Positions 32,857 through 42,662 of a DNA stretch of 64,000 bases are shown piece by piece; the stretch's first letter is position 1; every line of letters begins with the position of its first letter. The notes under the pieces were generated by a model that ran no database searches, was not told the DNA's origin, and saw nothing but the letters and a program-made list of their open reading frames with translations. Position numbers and translations under genes: made by a program. This stretch comes from Symbiodinium natans (Eukaryota; Sar; Dinophyceae; Suessiales; Symbiodiniaceae): the NCBI GenBank assembly GCA_905221605.1, contig CAJNDS010000691.1, positions 819,697-883,696 of the forward strand. The letters run 5' to 3'.

Positions 32857-33509
32857 GGTGGCCATAGTCCTTGCATTCGTGCTTTGTTTTTGGTTCTTTC
32901 AAGCCGCAAGTGAATACATTGATTATGGATCTCCGGCAAGCAATTTGGGTTCTAACAAAGGTGGGCGACAGTCATAGGTCATAGGTCATGGGGCTACCCG
33001 ACACAACTTGGCTCAGCTTAGCCTTTTTTAAGTGCAGCGTCTGCTTGGTTAAGTCGACTTAGCTAGCCTCTAAGATATTGTCGTTCTGAACACAGGAGTT
33101 TCTCTCAATTACTATAAAATACAGAGCCCTACATATGGGGTACCCATGTAGGGAACCGCTGCATGATCACCGCTTCTTCGGCACGGACAAGTAAAGGAGC
33201 AATGAGCTCATATGGACTCAACACCCAAAACCCTAAACTTTAGGCCCCAAACCCCACTTCCCAATGCCGCTTGCAACACTCAGCCGGATGATCGTTGTTA
33301 TCGGAAAGCCCTAGAAGCCCAAACGCCGAAACCCCTAAATCCCTGGATGCCATGTTTAGGGTTCAGGGTTTAGGGCTCAGGGTTTAGGGTTTCAAGGGCT
33401 TCTGCATTGAGACCTTCACCCTCATCTGCGCCATGACGCGCCGCAAAGTCACCTGCGCCGCTGGGGCCGCCGCGCTCGCGGCGATAGCGCTCCGGGCAGG
33501 AGAGGGAAG
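32857..33509. other. Unique DNA, nothing recognised
   Basis: Only isolated degenerate telomeric units (33356-33400). Confidence 0.4.
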
Positions 33510-34133
33510 CCCCGAAACCCTAAACCCTAAACCCCAAAGCCCAAACCCTAAACCCTAAACCCTAAAACCCAAACCCTATAGACCCTAGGCCCTAGACCCT
33601 AAACCCTAAACCCCAAGCCCCAAACCCTAAACCCTAATCCCTAAACAAACCCTGGCCGGCCCAAAGCTCGCAACGCAACGTAATACCCTAAGCTCTAACC
33701 TCACACCCTGAAACCTACTTCAAGCCCAACAACACAAAACCAAATCACCCGCCCTAAGTCTTAAACAACCCTTACCCCAAAACCCTAGTCCAGTTAAGCC
33801 TAAACACGAAACCAAAAAAATAGAAGTCCCTAAATCTCAAACTCCGGACCCGCCAACCCTGGGCCAGTTCCACAGAAAACACTCATGCTCAAGCCGAAGG
33901 TTTGGGGTTTAGGGTTTAGTGTTTAGGGTTTAGGGTAGGGCTTTCCAGGGTTTAGGGTTTCGGGTTTAGGGTCTCATAAACTACTGGCCAATTCAGGGGT
34001 AGAGGGGTCTCTGCAAGTAGAAATTGCCGCGAGCAGTTCTGTTCCTGTATCCCTTGAGGGTTCCGGTTACTTATATGAGCAAGGGTCAAGACTATGGCAA
34101 TTGCAGTTTTGTCTTGTGAAGTGTCAAAAATCC

Positions 34134-34210
34134 CTGTAAAGCGACGGGGAAGATTGAAAAGCGACGCCCCTTAAAGCCCTTGTAAAGCGACGGGGAACAC
34201 TGAAAAGCGA
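34134..34210 (+). repeat. Tandem repeat AAAGCGACGGGGAA
   Basis: TGTAAAGCGACGGGGAA then TTGAAAAGCGAC occur twice, about 54 bp apart, in otherwise unique DNA. Confidence 0.8.
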
Positions 34211-35236
34211 CCCAGGCCCGACCTCTAGAGTTTTGACGCTCGCTCATATCATTACAATATCACAGCTGCATCATAGCTGCGGATTCAGGGTTCGGGGGAG
34301 TGGAGTTAGTTCATGGTAATTGATTTCCAGGTCCAAGCAGAAGATGTTCAAGCCACGAAACCACACGATTTCACCTCCAGATGGTAGGATTCATCTCCAC
34401 GGCGTGGCGCTCACGCCCGCGGCCCCTGACCGTGCGAAGAGCTGCGGCAACAAGCGTTTCGTCTCATTCATCGCCTGGCAGTGGTGGGTTGCTCCTCATT
34501 CTTGTTGATGTTGGGTAGGGCCGGAGTAGGGTATCACCGTAGGTATAACCAGACGCAGGGTACGTAGAACTGTACTTATTACGCGTGAACTTTCAGGTGC
34601 CCCAACCTTGTTCAGGCCCAAGTCCTACATGGGCACATGAACCCTTAGGGTATAAGCCCCCCTCAATCTTCAACTTCCTAACACCCCTGGACCCCCTAAA
34701 CTCCAAACACCCTAAACCCCCCAAGCCCCCTAAAACCCTACATCTCTCAAGCCCCCCTAAGCCCCTAAACCCGAAATCCCAAACCTCAGACCCCTAAACC
34801 CCTAAGCCCTAAACCCTAAACCCCCGTTATAAACCCTAAGCCCCCTAAACCCTGAGTCCCTCACCTAGAACCCAAGGCCCAGTTCTCCGACCTTCCAACG
34901 ACCCGGAGCTCTTTGACTCTGCGGCCGTAGGGGGAGTCGTAGTGGAAGCTCCTTCTGGAGGGTGCCAGAAGTGGAGGACTCGGACCCCCCAGAGGGAAGG
35001 GCTAGGGTTAGGGGTTCAGAGGTTTAGGGTTTAGGGGTAGGGTTTCGGGTTTAGGGTTTAGGGTTTAGGGTTCAGGGTTTAGGGTTTAGGGTTTAGGGTT
35101 TTAGGGTTTTAGGGTTTAGGGACAAAGAGGGGTGATTATCTTTGAGCCTGCGCTGCTCAGTCGATGAGTGCAGGGGGTAGTCGATTGCAACTGGAAGGTT
35201 CAGGTAGACTGTTGCCCGGTTAGGGTTCAGGTTTTA

Positions 35237-35560
35237 GGGGGGGTTTAGGGTTTAGGGTTTAGGGTTTAGGGTTTAGGGTTTAGGGTTTAGGGTTTAGGGT
35301 TTAGGGTTTAGGGTTTAGGGTTTAGGGTTTAGGGTTTAGGGTTTAGGGAACAGGCTGTTAAAACTGTAGGGATCTAACGTGCCCGACTTCTCGTCGACTC
35401 TGAAGGATGTTCTACCACGGGCGAAGCCAGGAGGTGGATCCTGCAGCTGGACGCCTAGACAACGGGGCTCAGGCTTAATTTCGGATACCCTGAACCCTAA
35501 ACCCTAAACCCTAAACCCTAAACCCTAAACCCTAAACCCTAAACCCTAAACCCTAAACCC
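35237..35560. repeat. TTTAGGG array and, 140 bp on, a CCCTAAA array
   Basis: About 16 exact G-strand units (35237-35348), then unique DNA, then about ten exact C-strand units (35488-35560). They converge like two chromosome ends facing each other. Confidence 0.9.
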
Positions 35561-36590
35561 TGGATTTTGAGTTTAGAGGCTGTCGCTGTATTTCAAGCAG
35601 ATATGCGCTGACCCAGGCACGGTTGCAAGGTGTTCCATGCGGCTGCAAAGTTGCTTCGGTAGCCTGGAGGTTATAGAGCCTTTGAACATGACCTGGAGAA
35701 CTTTAATACTTGGGAAGAAAAGGGTAAGGTGCCTTTAAGCGTATGGGACAGTCTAGTTATCCTTTTTTGAGGTACTGTACCATTACGGCTACTTTAGATT
35801 CACATAAGGCCCAAACGTGGTCTCTCAAAGTTAGGTCGTTGCCCTCTCGATGGGTTCCATCGGCATTGCCGAAAGCGACGACGGCCTCCATTGGGAAAAG
35901 TGGGTGACTCGGCTTGCTGAATTTCACGGGTCGAGGTTTTAGGGGGGGGAGTACGTTTTGAACGTAACATGATCCAAGTTGGAGGGCACGCGTCATGTTT
36001 GTTGTGGTTTGTGTCCCGGAACACGCTGTGGTCGGTTGGCGACGTCTGCAAAACAATAGACCCTCTGCAGTCTAGAAGAGATAGTATATTACCACTGGCT
36101 TGTAGTTGAATTAGTGTAGCCAATTTAAGATGCAAAGCTTCATCCCCCTAAGGAAAGAAAAACGAGATCTATGCTTTTGGGTTTAGAACATATTGAAATT
36201 GCGTAGGGTTCGTGTCCGGATTTTGAACCGAAAGTTTTGGAAATTTGGGGGTGCCTTTTGTGGGGTCTGTTCCGGGTCTCTGGGCGCGCTGTTTTGCTTC
36301 AAAGCTTGTTTTTTGAAGCCTTGTGACGTCGTCCTTCTTAGAATCACAATGTGGCAAAAAAAATGAACTTTCCAGCATGTCTTAGGCCGGAAGCTACAAG
36401 TAGCCTGGAGCGCCGGCGTGGCCGGCAGTAGCACTCGCGAAAGTCTCAGTATTGAGCCAACAGACGAGTTTTAGCAGGCGCTGATCCCGTTTAGATGGCA
36501 GTTGTTGCTGGATCGCCCTGCCTTTCGCAGCGACACAAGCTGACAGCGGCACAAGTTCTCTCAGGGGCACAAAACGCATGGCACCGCTAA
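35561..36590. other. Longest array-free stretch outside the retroelement in this part; no gene called
   Basis: Minus-strand frames of 99 and 111 codons overlap at 35757-36135, and two more at 36169-36603. None carries a motif I recognise and they interfere with one another. An unrecognised gene fragment is possible. Confidence 0.35.
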
Positions 36591-36799
36591 ACCCTAGGCC
36601 CACACCCTAAACCCTTAACCCTAAACCCTTAACCTTAAACCCTTAACCCTAAACTTCTAAACCCTCAATCCTATCGTTTATAGGGTTTAGGGTTCAGCCT
36701 CCCTGCACAGGTGCACCGGCCATGCAGCAACGCAGGCGATTTTCGAGCCATCGAAGGCACAAGCGGCTTAGGGTCTCCCTTTGGTACAGTTCTTTTGTG

Positions 36800-37030
36800 G
36801 GTTTGGGGTTTAGGGGTCGGGGTTTAGGGGTTGGGGTTTAGGGGTTTGCGGTTTAGGGGTTTGGGGTTTAGGGGTTTGGGGTTTAGGGGTTTGGGGTTTA
36901 GGGGTTGGGGGTTTAGGGGTTGGGGTTTTAGGGGCTTGGGGTTTAGGGGGTTTAGGGTTTAGGGTTTGGGGTTTGGGGTTTAGGGGTTTAGGGGTTTAGG
37001 GGTTTGGGGTTTAGGGGTTTGGGGTTTAGG
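36800..37030 (+). repeat. TTTAGGGG / TTTGGGG alternating array
   Basis: Fairly regular 15-bp higher-order unit, TTTAGGGGTTTGGGG, about a dozen copies. Confidence 0.9.
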
Positions 37031-37149
37031 TTTTTGTTTTCGGTTGTTGGGGTTTGGGTCTACATACGCAAGGTGAAGGGGCGATTGCTGTCAGGGGCCT
37101 GTGGGCTTTCGTGCAGGCAAGGCTTGCTACTTCTCCGTCTTGTAGACCC

Positions 37150-37377
37150 TAGGGTTTAGGGTTTAGGGTTTAGGGTTTAGGGTTTAGGGTTTAGGGTTTA
37201 GGGTTTAGGGTTTAGGGTTTAGGGTTTAGGGTTTAGGGTTTAGGGTTAGGGTTTAGGGTTTAGGGTTAGGGTTTAGGGTTTAGGGCTTAGGGCTTAGGGT
37301 TTAGGGTTTAGGGTTTAGGGTTTAGGGTTTAGGGTTTAGGGTTTAGGGTTTAGGGTTTAGGGTTTAGGGTTTAGGGC
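37150..37377 (+). repeat. Telomeric array TTTAGGG, long
   Basis: About 32 units, with single six-base TTAGGG units and a pair of CTTAGGG. Confidence 0.95.
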
Positions 37378-37997
37378 AACCTGGGAGGCTCTATAGGATG
37401 AAGGCACAGTCCACTGCCACGAATCGCGAAGGAGCCCTCTGCATTCGACTCGGCCCTCGTTGGCATGGGCAGCATCCTAGGCACCTTCCCGAAGAGGGCT
37501 TCGGGTTTAGGGTTTTGGGCTTGAGGTTTAGGGTTTGGCTAGGCGTTGCCGTGTGGGGGCTATGCTTTTGGTGGACGGAAGTACTCAGAAGCTTTCTCTA
37601 ACAGGGTTTTGGCAACGGGGGTTGATGCTGTAGGGTTTTCAGGGCAGTCTCGGCTCCAGACACTAAAGAGGGCTTTTCCCCGAAAAGTGGTACCTAAACT
37701 AAACCCTAAACCTAAACCCTAAGCCCTAAGCCCTAAGCCCTAAACCCTAAACCCTAAACCTAAAATTAGCATCACCTCTTTGCAAGGACCTCCCGAAAGA
37801 GGTACACCCTCATTTTTTATGGCTGCCCAATCGTCACTGAAGACTCCTTGGAGGCCAAGTAGTAGCCTTCTGACTAGTAGCCTTCTTCCCGCTTTTTGGT
37901 TTCGTTCGCTTACGACCGGTGTGGGAGAGCGGGTAATGGGTTTAGGGTTTAGGGTTGAGGGTTGAGGGTTTAGGGTTTAGGGTTTAGGGTTTAGGGT

Positions 37998-38419
37998 TGT
38001 TTTGGGACTCCTGAGAATTTTGATTTCTCCGGGAGGAGACAGGCTGTACTACTTTGGCGGCAACCGCGAGCCCCACAGCTGAGCCACACCCCCATGCCCC
38101 TCCCTCCCGTGTCTAAACAAGACCCGATTTTGAAAAAGGGTTGCGATAGGGCTGCGATAGGGTTGGCGGCTACTTTGCTCATGGTTTCGGGCGACGGCTA
38201 TTTGGCGTTCCTCCCCCTCCCTGAGATAGGAACCGGCTGGCTATGGTTGTAGTATGTTACTGGATGGTTCCTTGAGTTGTTGTACCCTCACCTAGAACTG
38301 CCTCGGAACCGGAACCTCCAACTTAAGCTCGTATATAGTTTAACCCTTACCTATAGCCAGTCGGGGATATGTACCTCAATTGTTGGTAAGTTTACCCGTG
38401 CTTTAAAGGTACTCTAGGT
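37998..38419. other. Unique DNA with an imperfect inverted repeat
   Basis: CTGGCTATGG (38234) faces CCTATAGCCAG (38351) with GGTTCC..GTTGTACC / GGTACCTCAATTGTTGG inside. Possible old MITE. No gene. Confidence 0.4.
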
Positions 38420-38697
38420 AACCCTAAACCCGAAACACGAAACCCTAAACCCTAAACCCTATAAACCCTAAACCCTATAAACCCTAAACCCTAAACCCGA
38501 AACCCTAAACCTCGCGCACCCCCCCCCCCCCGTCATCTGAACATCCTGAGTCACCCCGGCAGGGGTTTAAGGGCTACGCCGACTCAAAGGTTCGGGTCAG
38601 GGTTTAAACGGTTTAGGGTTTAGGGTTTAGGGTTTAGGGTTTAGGGTTTAGGGTTTAGGGTTTAGGGTTTAGGGTTTAGGGTTTAGGGTTTAGGGCT
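38420..38697. repeat. CCCTAAA array, C run, unique 70 bp, TTTAGGG array
   Basis: C-strand 38420-38512, C run 38519-38532, G-strand 38605-38697 (about 12 exact units). Confidence 0.9.
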
Positions 38698-38975
38698 TAC
38701 AGATAGGGATCTCTGATGGGCAGGCCCGTGCATGGTGGGACGAAGCCTCCTTTCGTGGGGGATCTTCCACCCTATAGCCCCCCTTACACCCTCCAAACCC
38801 CAAACCCTAAACCCTAGGTGTTGAAAATCTGAGGCCCTTTGCTCCTGGGAATCGTAGCCTTCTGGGTGTGCACCAGAGCATCGGCATCGCCTTCGATCGC
38901 AGTGGCGAAGGTGCGGGGTTTAGGGTTCAGGGTTTAGGGGTTTTTTGGGTGTAGGGTTTAGGGTTTAGGGTTTGG

Positions 38976-39001
38976 GGGGGCGGGGGGGGGGGGGGGGGGG
39001 G
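38976..39001 (+). repeat. G run
   Basis: About 24 G with one C, directly after TTTAGGG units. Confidence 0.9.
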
Positions 39002-39638
39002 AAGCGACCATACCAGGGTTGACGGCTTTAGAATCCGGTTTGTCCCTACATCCAGAGGAGTTTAGGGCAGTTGGGTGTACATTGGGGCCCCTCTTTTCGG
39101 AAATGCCCCACATGTATGGCTTACGCACGGCAAAGGATTACTGTAACCTTTTTGTCTGCACGAACATATCGGCCCTTCAAAGCCAAAGGTTAGATTCTCG
39201 CCTTGCAAACTCGGCCAGTAAGAGAGAATGTACTTACTTAAGGACCAAACGTACCCCAAAATTGGGGAATCATATACCCTATACTACTATAATCCTTATT
39301 ATACTATGTGAACCATAAACCCTTTTAGGGTTCATTTCCTCCATAAGGTAGGAGTCAACTGCCGAACTGTTGTTGGAGGCGAGTGGACCGACCGCCGTGA
39401 GGCAAGCTGCGGCGCGCGAAGATAATTCCCAACTTCTCCCCCCCCCAAATCTGATCCGCCCAGCCCCCGCCCAACCCTCCCCCCCCCCAAAAAAAAAAAA
39501 GACCAACGAGTTGGCCGGAAGTGCGATTCATACCTAGCAGACCTAGCGTGTTGAACATTGGGGTGGGTTAACCTTGTCGACCTGCACCCCGAACCTATCC
39601 CGACGTGCAAAGACTCGGGCAAGGCTTTTGGAACCCTA

Positions 39639-39770
39639 CTTGGAGGCTCATGGCACTTATTAACCAATTCTATTTGTACTTATAACCATATTCGGGCACT
39701 TAAGGGGCTCATAAGTGGGTTGTAAGTACAGTTAGAATTGGTTGCTAAGTACCATGAACCTCCAAGTAGG
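39639..39770 (+). mobile_element. Intact MITE, 'TACTTGGAGG' family
   Basis: About 132 bp with near-perfect inverted ends: TACTTGGAGGCTCATGG and CCATGAACCTCCAAGTA. The arms extend inward through TGTACTTATAACC / GGTTGTAAGTACA, so the whole element can fold as one hairpin. Reference copy for the family. Confidence 0.8.
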
Positions 39771-39894
39771 CCCTATGAGCCTTATACCCTCTATCGCCCA
39801 CAAGCCATACAAACCCTAACCCCAAAGACTCCATAAAGCCCTGAAACGGTCCTGCACCCGACCTTAAGAGCCCAAAACCTACTTTGTTGTAGGC

Positions 39895-39985
39895 TACCCA
39901 GGAATCCTATAAATAAGGGTTTTATAAGTTCTTAAGGTTACCCAAGAATCCTTTAAGGGGTTTTATAAGTTCTTAAGGTACAACC
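39895..39985 (+). repeat. Tandem duplication of about 50 bp
   Basis: ACCCARGAATCCT and GGTTTTATAAGTTCTTAAGG occur twice in a row. Confidence 0.75.
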
Positions 39986-40853
39986 CAAACACTCCACACT
40001 GTGCATGCGGCTTGAGCTGTAGGGTTTCGAGCTTACGGGCTTCGGCTTAAAGAATTTGAAGCTCTGCTATCCTTTAAACCCTAAACCTTACACCCTAAAC
40101 CCTAAACCCTAAACCCCAAACCCCCCTAGAACTGCAGCCCCTCGTGGGCCTTGAGGACCAACTGCAGCCTTGTAAGATGCAATCCTAGTCTTCGTTCACA
40201 ACGACTATACTTGGATGCCTTTGATGAAAGGTATTCCTTGTAAAAGAATCCCTGCGCTTGCAAAGTGAAGTGACCGCCGGACTATGCACCCTTCCAGGTC
40301 CTGGCACGAGGCCGCGGTTTCGACGCGATGTTTGCGGCGTCCCCGCAGGCGGGCGTGGAGGAGTGGGGGGCAAGGGGGAAGGTGAGGGGGTATGGAGGGG
40401 ACGGGGACGGTTTAGGGTTTAGGGTGGTTTAGGGTTTTGCGATTAGGGGAAGGGGGGAGGGTGGATAGCTTGGCGGAACTGATATCACCTTTCATTTTCG
40501 CAAAATCAGCAGCCCTTGTTTTAATTTGATACCTGTTAAAGCTGACAATACGTACATCTGTATCTATTGTTTATCGCGTGTTTACGCAAAATATGGTACC
40601 AATGAGTTCATTGTCGAAGGTCCAGGCGGTTTGGGGCTGTGTTTTGGCGGGTCTTCTGGACGTTGAGGCTTCCATGTGGATTAAGGATCTTAGAGTTCGA
40701 GTTTTGGGGGCTGAGGGTGTCCGGTTTAGAGTTTAGGGCTTAGGGTTTAGGATGCGTAAGGGGAGGTGCTCTAGCCTTTGTTCGTGGAAGGTTGTGGAGC
40801 ACGCCCCTGGTGACTGGAGGACCCGTGCCCACCCTTACCTCTAAAACCCTAAG

Positions 40854-40909
40854 AGCTTGGGCTGTTCCGCCCTATACTAGCAGTCCTTATGAGGTATTAT
40901 AGACCCTAA
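40854..40909 (+). mobile_element. Left half of a MITE split by the retroelement and telomeric repeats
   Basis: GCTTGGGCTGTTCC followed by CCCTATACTAGCAGTCC matches the terminal inverted repeat of the intact family member at 55645-55805. The element stops at TATTATAGA and a CCCTAAACCC tract begins. The matching right end appears only after the retroelement, at 46871-46905. Confidence 0.65.
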
Positions 40910-40918
40910 ACCCTAAAC

Positions 40919-41315
40919 CCTTCTCACAAGCAACACTGTAGGCTGAGGCCGCAACAGAAAAAGAGATGTCAAGAATGAGTTGAATGTCAGCAAGAATTTG
41001 GGACACAGGCTCCCAATCTGATTGCAATCTCCCAGAATCGCAAAGTCTGACTTTTTCCGACTGGTGGAAACGTCAAAGGTTCTTGCTTCGAGATATCTCT
41101 TGGCAGCTTCTGCAGGGGATGTCTCGCACTGTGCCTTATCGGCAGACCCAATATTGTGCACGGATGCCTGCGAATCCGTTTGAGCGCTAGCCTAAACCTG
41201 CCGAGAGCTGCGAAACTCCTGTGCCGACAAGGCTGCAGCATAGAGCTACAGGCCGTGCATGCGTTTGCTGCTCTGCTGGTAAACCAGCATCTCCTGACAT
41301 GTGCAACGAGATTGG
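40919..41315 (-). repeat. 3' terminal direct repeat (pLTR-like) of the retroelement
   Basis: The downstream copy in element sense, same length and sequence as 46462-46858. It follows the last frame of the element after 45 bases. Its outer edge joins CCCTAAACCC, with two or three bases (CC) that could belong to either side. No poly(A) tail is visible at the element's 3' end, which sets it apart from ordinary LINE insertions. Confidence 0.85.
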
Positions 41316-41360
41316 TGCTGTAAGCCCTCCCATGCAATAACATAGGGTGGTCAACAGCTT

Positions 41361-41783
41361 TCATCTAACAATGATGCGTGCTAATTTGGGAGCGACTGTG
41401 CGAAACATCACGCACAGCACTCCTGTGAACAAAGGGCTTGAGAGGACTGACTCATGTGAGAGGTGGGCCGCCCAGCTACTGCCACCGGTGGTTTCTTTAG
41501 TGGCGTCATCCGCGCTGCTGTGGTTTTGCCGTAGCAGACTGAGCATGCCAGTAGCATCAAAGCTCTCGCGTGGCATGATCCAGCTTTGCATGTTTTCAAG
41601 GCATACCTTGAACGCAGCGCCCAAAACCCAGTGCAGCACGGAGTCAAGTGCATGCTGGCAAGTCTCGCTCCACACAAAGCGAAGGAGTGACAGCAACACC
41701 GCTGCTCTTACAGAAACCAGGAACAGTGACAGCATCCAAATGCTAACTGCATCTAAGATGGGACTGCCCATGCCACCGGTCAT
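41361..41783 (-). CDS. In-frame extension behind UGA-CUA, 140 residues, hydrophobic
   Basis: This frame begins with ATG at 41783, four codons after the stop of the upstream coiled-coil protein and in the same reading frame. It ends 45 bases before the 3' terminal repeat. Residues 10-36 form a hydrophobic stretch that could cross a membrane or pack in a core. The rest is mixed with Ser/Thr-rich parts, and no family is recognised. It could be a separate small protein or a readthrough domain. A frame of 192 codons also runs on the opposite strand (41347-41925), so chance openness cannot be excluded. Confidence 0.4.
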   Translation of the reverse strand: MTGGMGSPILDAVSIWMLSLFLVSVRAAVLLSLLRFVWSETCQHALDSVLHWVLGAAFKVCLENMQSWIMPRESFDATGMLSLLRQNHSSADDATKETTGGSSWAAHLSHESVLSSPLFTGVLCVMFRTVAPKLARIIVR

Positions 41784-41795
41784 CACACAAGATAG

Positions 41796-42509
41796 TCAGT
41801 TACGTCCCGTGCCACTGCTTCTCAAGAAAGCATCATGCAGCAGCGTCTGCTTGCTAGCGGCCGAGCACGCCGCCTTTGGACTGGCCTTTGCTGAGGCGGT
41901 GGTGGCAGGCTTGGTTCTGCCTTGAATCTCCTGCAAGCGAGCCTGGCTCTCAGCAATGGCTGCTTCCAAGGCGGCAGCCTCCTCAAGATGCCCGGCTACT
42001 GGCTCCGGAACGTCTTCCTGCTCATGCGCCCAATTTTCATGCGTGACTTTTTCCACCAAGAGTTTCATCTGGTCGGAGTGCTGCTTCTGTTGCTGTGTGA
42101 GCATATCCATCATTTTGAGCATGAGTGCATCCTTGTCGCCACTACTGGCTGCACCTGTCCCTTGCGGATGGGTAGCTTCGACAGTAACAGCTGGCGGTTG
42201 CTCCACTGGAGCCTGCTTCCCGGTGATAGCCTGCAAGATGGAGGAGGCAAGGCTCCCTCCGGCTTTCGCAGGCAAGGTAGCAGGTTGCGGCGCCGCTGCA
42301 GGCGATGAACCGCCGGTCTGGAGGGCACGGTCAAGCACTCCCTGGATGCCTTGGCTCATCACTTGCTGCAGGGCCCCTTGGACCGCATTTTGGAAGGTCC
42401 ATCCGACTGTAGCGCCAAGGTCATGGCCGTGCTGGTACGAGTAAGGGCCTGCTCTGTGGTAGCCTTTGCCTTTGTACCAGCTGCCCTTGCCTTTGCCTTT
42501 ACCGCCCAT
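41796..42509 (-). CDS. Lys/Gly-rich coiled-coil accessory protein of the retroelement, 237 residues
   Basis: Starts at an ATG in a strong eukaryotic context (GCTGCCATGG), 153 bases after the RT stop on the same strand. Residues 3-16 are a KGKGKG-type basic glycine-rich segment. Residues 32-66 could form an amphipathic helix, 67-115 are Pro/Ala/Thr-rich linker, 124-158 and 171-196 look like coiled coil (Lys/Gln/Leu/Glu heptad-like), and the tail is Ala/Lys/Ser-rich. A basic nucleic-acid-binding end plus an oligomerising coiled coil suggests an RNA-packaging partner for the RT, as ORF1-type proteins of other retroelements are. That role is inference and no named domain is recognised. Stops at UGA followed by CUA, and the frame then stays open for another 144 codons. 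Confidence 0.7.
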   Translation of the reverse strand: MGGKGKGKGSWYKGKGYHRAGPYSYQHGHDLGATVGWTFQNAVQGALQQVMSQGIQGVLDRALQTGGSSPAAAPQPATLPAKAGGSLASSILQAITGKQAPVEQPPAVTVEATHPQGTGAASSGDKDALMLKMMDMLTQQQKQHSDQMKLLVEKVTHENWAHEQEDVPEPVAGHLEEAAALEAAIAESQARLQEIQGRTKPATTASAKASPKAACSAASKQTLLHDAFLRSSGTGRN

Positions 42510-42662
42510 GGCAGCGCAGGCAAAAAAGACAGTCAAACTGGCCAGTTAGAGCACCGCAGCTTGCAGGCGGAGCACTCAGCAAGCGCAGCACGGGGAGCTC
42601 AACTCAGCGCCAGAAACCCTAAAACCGAAACCACACAGGTACACGAACAAAAACCCCGGCAT

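Larger units (their letters stand above)
39002..40853. other. Unique DNA, MITE at 39639 and C/A run at 39477
   Basis: C run then A run at 39479-39500. The block 39280-39330 resembles the AAAGGGTTTATGGTTCA repeat of 20.6 and 55.3 kb. No convincing gene. Confidence 0.45.

Noticed and set aside
35757-36603. Minus-strand frames of 69-111 codons in a long array-free stretch
   Set aside because: Several mutually overlapping frames with no motif or splice support.
41347-41925. Plus-strand frame of 192 codons opposite the end of the retroelement
   Set aside because: Overlaps the coiled-coil frame and its extension on the element's sense strand. No motif and no likely promoter.
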